Shown here in pieces: positions 63,884 to 64,000 of a DNA stretch of 64,000 bases (position 1 is the stretch's first letter; the number at the start of each line of letters is the position of its first letter). Origin of the DNA: CAYOZN01 sp964408455 (GTDB taxonomy: Bacteria; Planctomycetota; Phycisphaerae; UBA1845; UTPLA1). The notes under the pieces were generated by a model. It was not told where the DNA came from, did no database searches, and saw only the letters and a list, made by a program, of their open reading frames with translations. The DNA lies in contig CAYOZN010000029.1 in NCBI GenBank assembly GCA_964408455.1, forward strand, positions 1-64,000, written 5' to 3'. The translations under genes and the position numbers were made by a program.

Positions 63884-64000
63884 ATGCGAGTCGCGCTTGC
63901 CATCCTGCTCATTCTTCTACTGATCGCCGGCGGGGCGTGGGGTGTCGGTCTGCTCACTCCGCAATCGCAACCTCGGCAACACCGCATTGCCGAAGTGGTG
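63884..64000 (+). CDS. Partial gene: N-terminus of a membrane-anchored protein, cut by the window end
   Basis: Thirty-nine codons are visible, beginning MRVALAILLILLLIAGGAWG, a membrane anchor or signal. VGLLTPQSQPRQHRIAEVV follows, an arrangement seen before SRPBCC (polyketide-cyclase-like) domains, where a short hydrophobic helix precedes a strand like RHRVERSAVV. That assignment is weak because the domain itself is outside the window. The frame has no stop up to 64000. No clear ribosome site is seen. Confidence 0.5.
   Translation, partial: MRVALAILLILLLIAGGAWGVGLLTPQSQPRQHRIAEVV

Overview
The window reads as chromosomal DNA of a Planctomycetota bacterium, most likely class Phycisphaerae or a close relative, probably from a metagenome or draft assembly. 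The reasons are the high G+C, the many secreted proteins with dockerin-like EF-hand pairs (CPGDVD, GDVNGDG, DFDGSGD), five PEP-CTERM C-termini (VPEP plus a hydrophobic stretch plus RRRR), a membrane protein with a CxxCG...CPECG zinc ribbon, giant TPR/macroglobulin and FG-GAP proteins, and one 100-N scaffold gap. This placement is inference from gene content; no ribosomal RNA is present to confirm it.

Layout. 0-8 kb: a tRNA-Asp with a good promoter and terminator; a cysteine desulfurase on the minus strand; a nonulosonic-acid (sialic-acid-type) synthase and cytidylyltransferase pair; an HDOD protein; a UreH-like metal transporter; a GAF-SpoIIE phosphatase coupled to a DUF4286 protein; and a small dockerin-type secreted protein. 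8-16.7 kb: one 2825-residue TPR/alpha-2-macroglobulin-like gene. 17-19.8 kb: a znuA-znuC-znuB zinc/manganese uptake operon with a Fur-family-type palindrome at its promoter. 20-23.7 kb: a matrixin-like metalloprotease translationally coupled to a secreted partner, then an orphan FlgM-like protein. 24-31.5 kb: a PreT-like flavoprotein, a dockerin protein and a 1418-residue RTX-like repeat protein. 31.5-40.4 kb: an atypical P-loop protein, a degenerate SNase-like protein, aspartate kinase, an ECF42-type module (YCII/DGPF, alpha/beta hydrolase, DoxX, sigma factor), purM and an unknown gene. 40.4-50.2 kb: an FG-GAP/TPR lipoprotein, four PEP-CTERM genes (one a remnant), an SGNH/TPR membrane protein and the assembly gap. 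50.6-64 kb: uvrB, a mosaic region with duplicated 3' ends, a zinc-ribbon membrane protein, an unknown secreted protein, a 1337-residue cysteine-module protein, a PQQ-type propeller, a PEP-CTERM protein, an ABC transporter pair of MacB/Lol type and the start of one more gene cut by the window edge.

How the genes work together. Housekeeping genes (cysteine desulfurase, lysC, purM, uvrB) are scattered among large cell-surface and secreted proteins. Clear functional groups are the nonulosonate pair (ATGA overlap), the Znu operon, the ECF42 module and the terminal ABC pair (ATGA overlap). The secreted proteins use at least two C-terminal sorting or anchoring types (PEP-CTERM and dockerin-like), but neither an exosortase nor a cohesin-like partner is visible here. 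The most notable structure outside genes is a set of palindromic REP/MITE-like elements, a duplicated 111-bp block carrying a terminator and the end of a coding sequence, and a heptamer repeat inside the znu operon.
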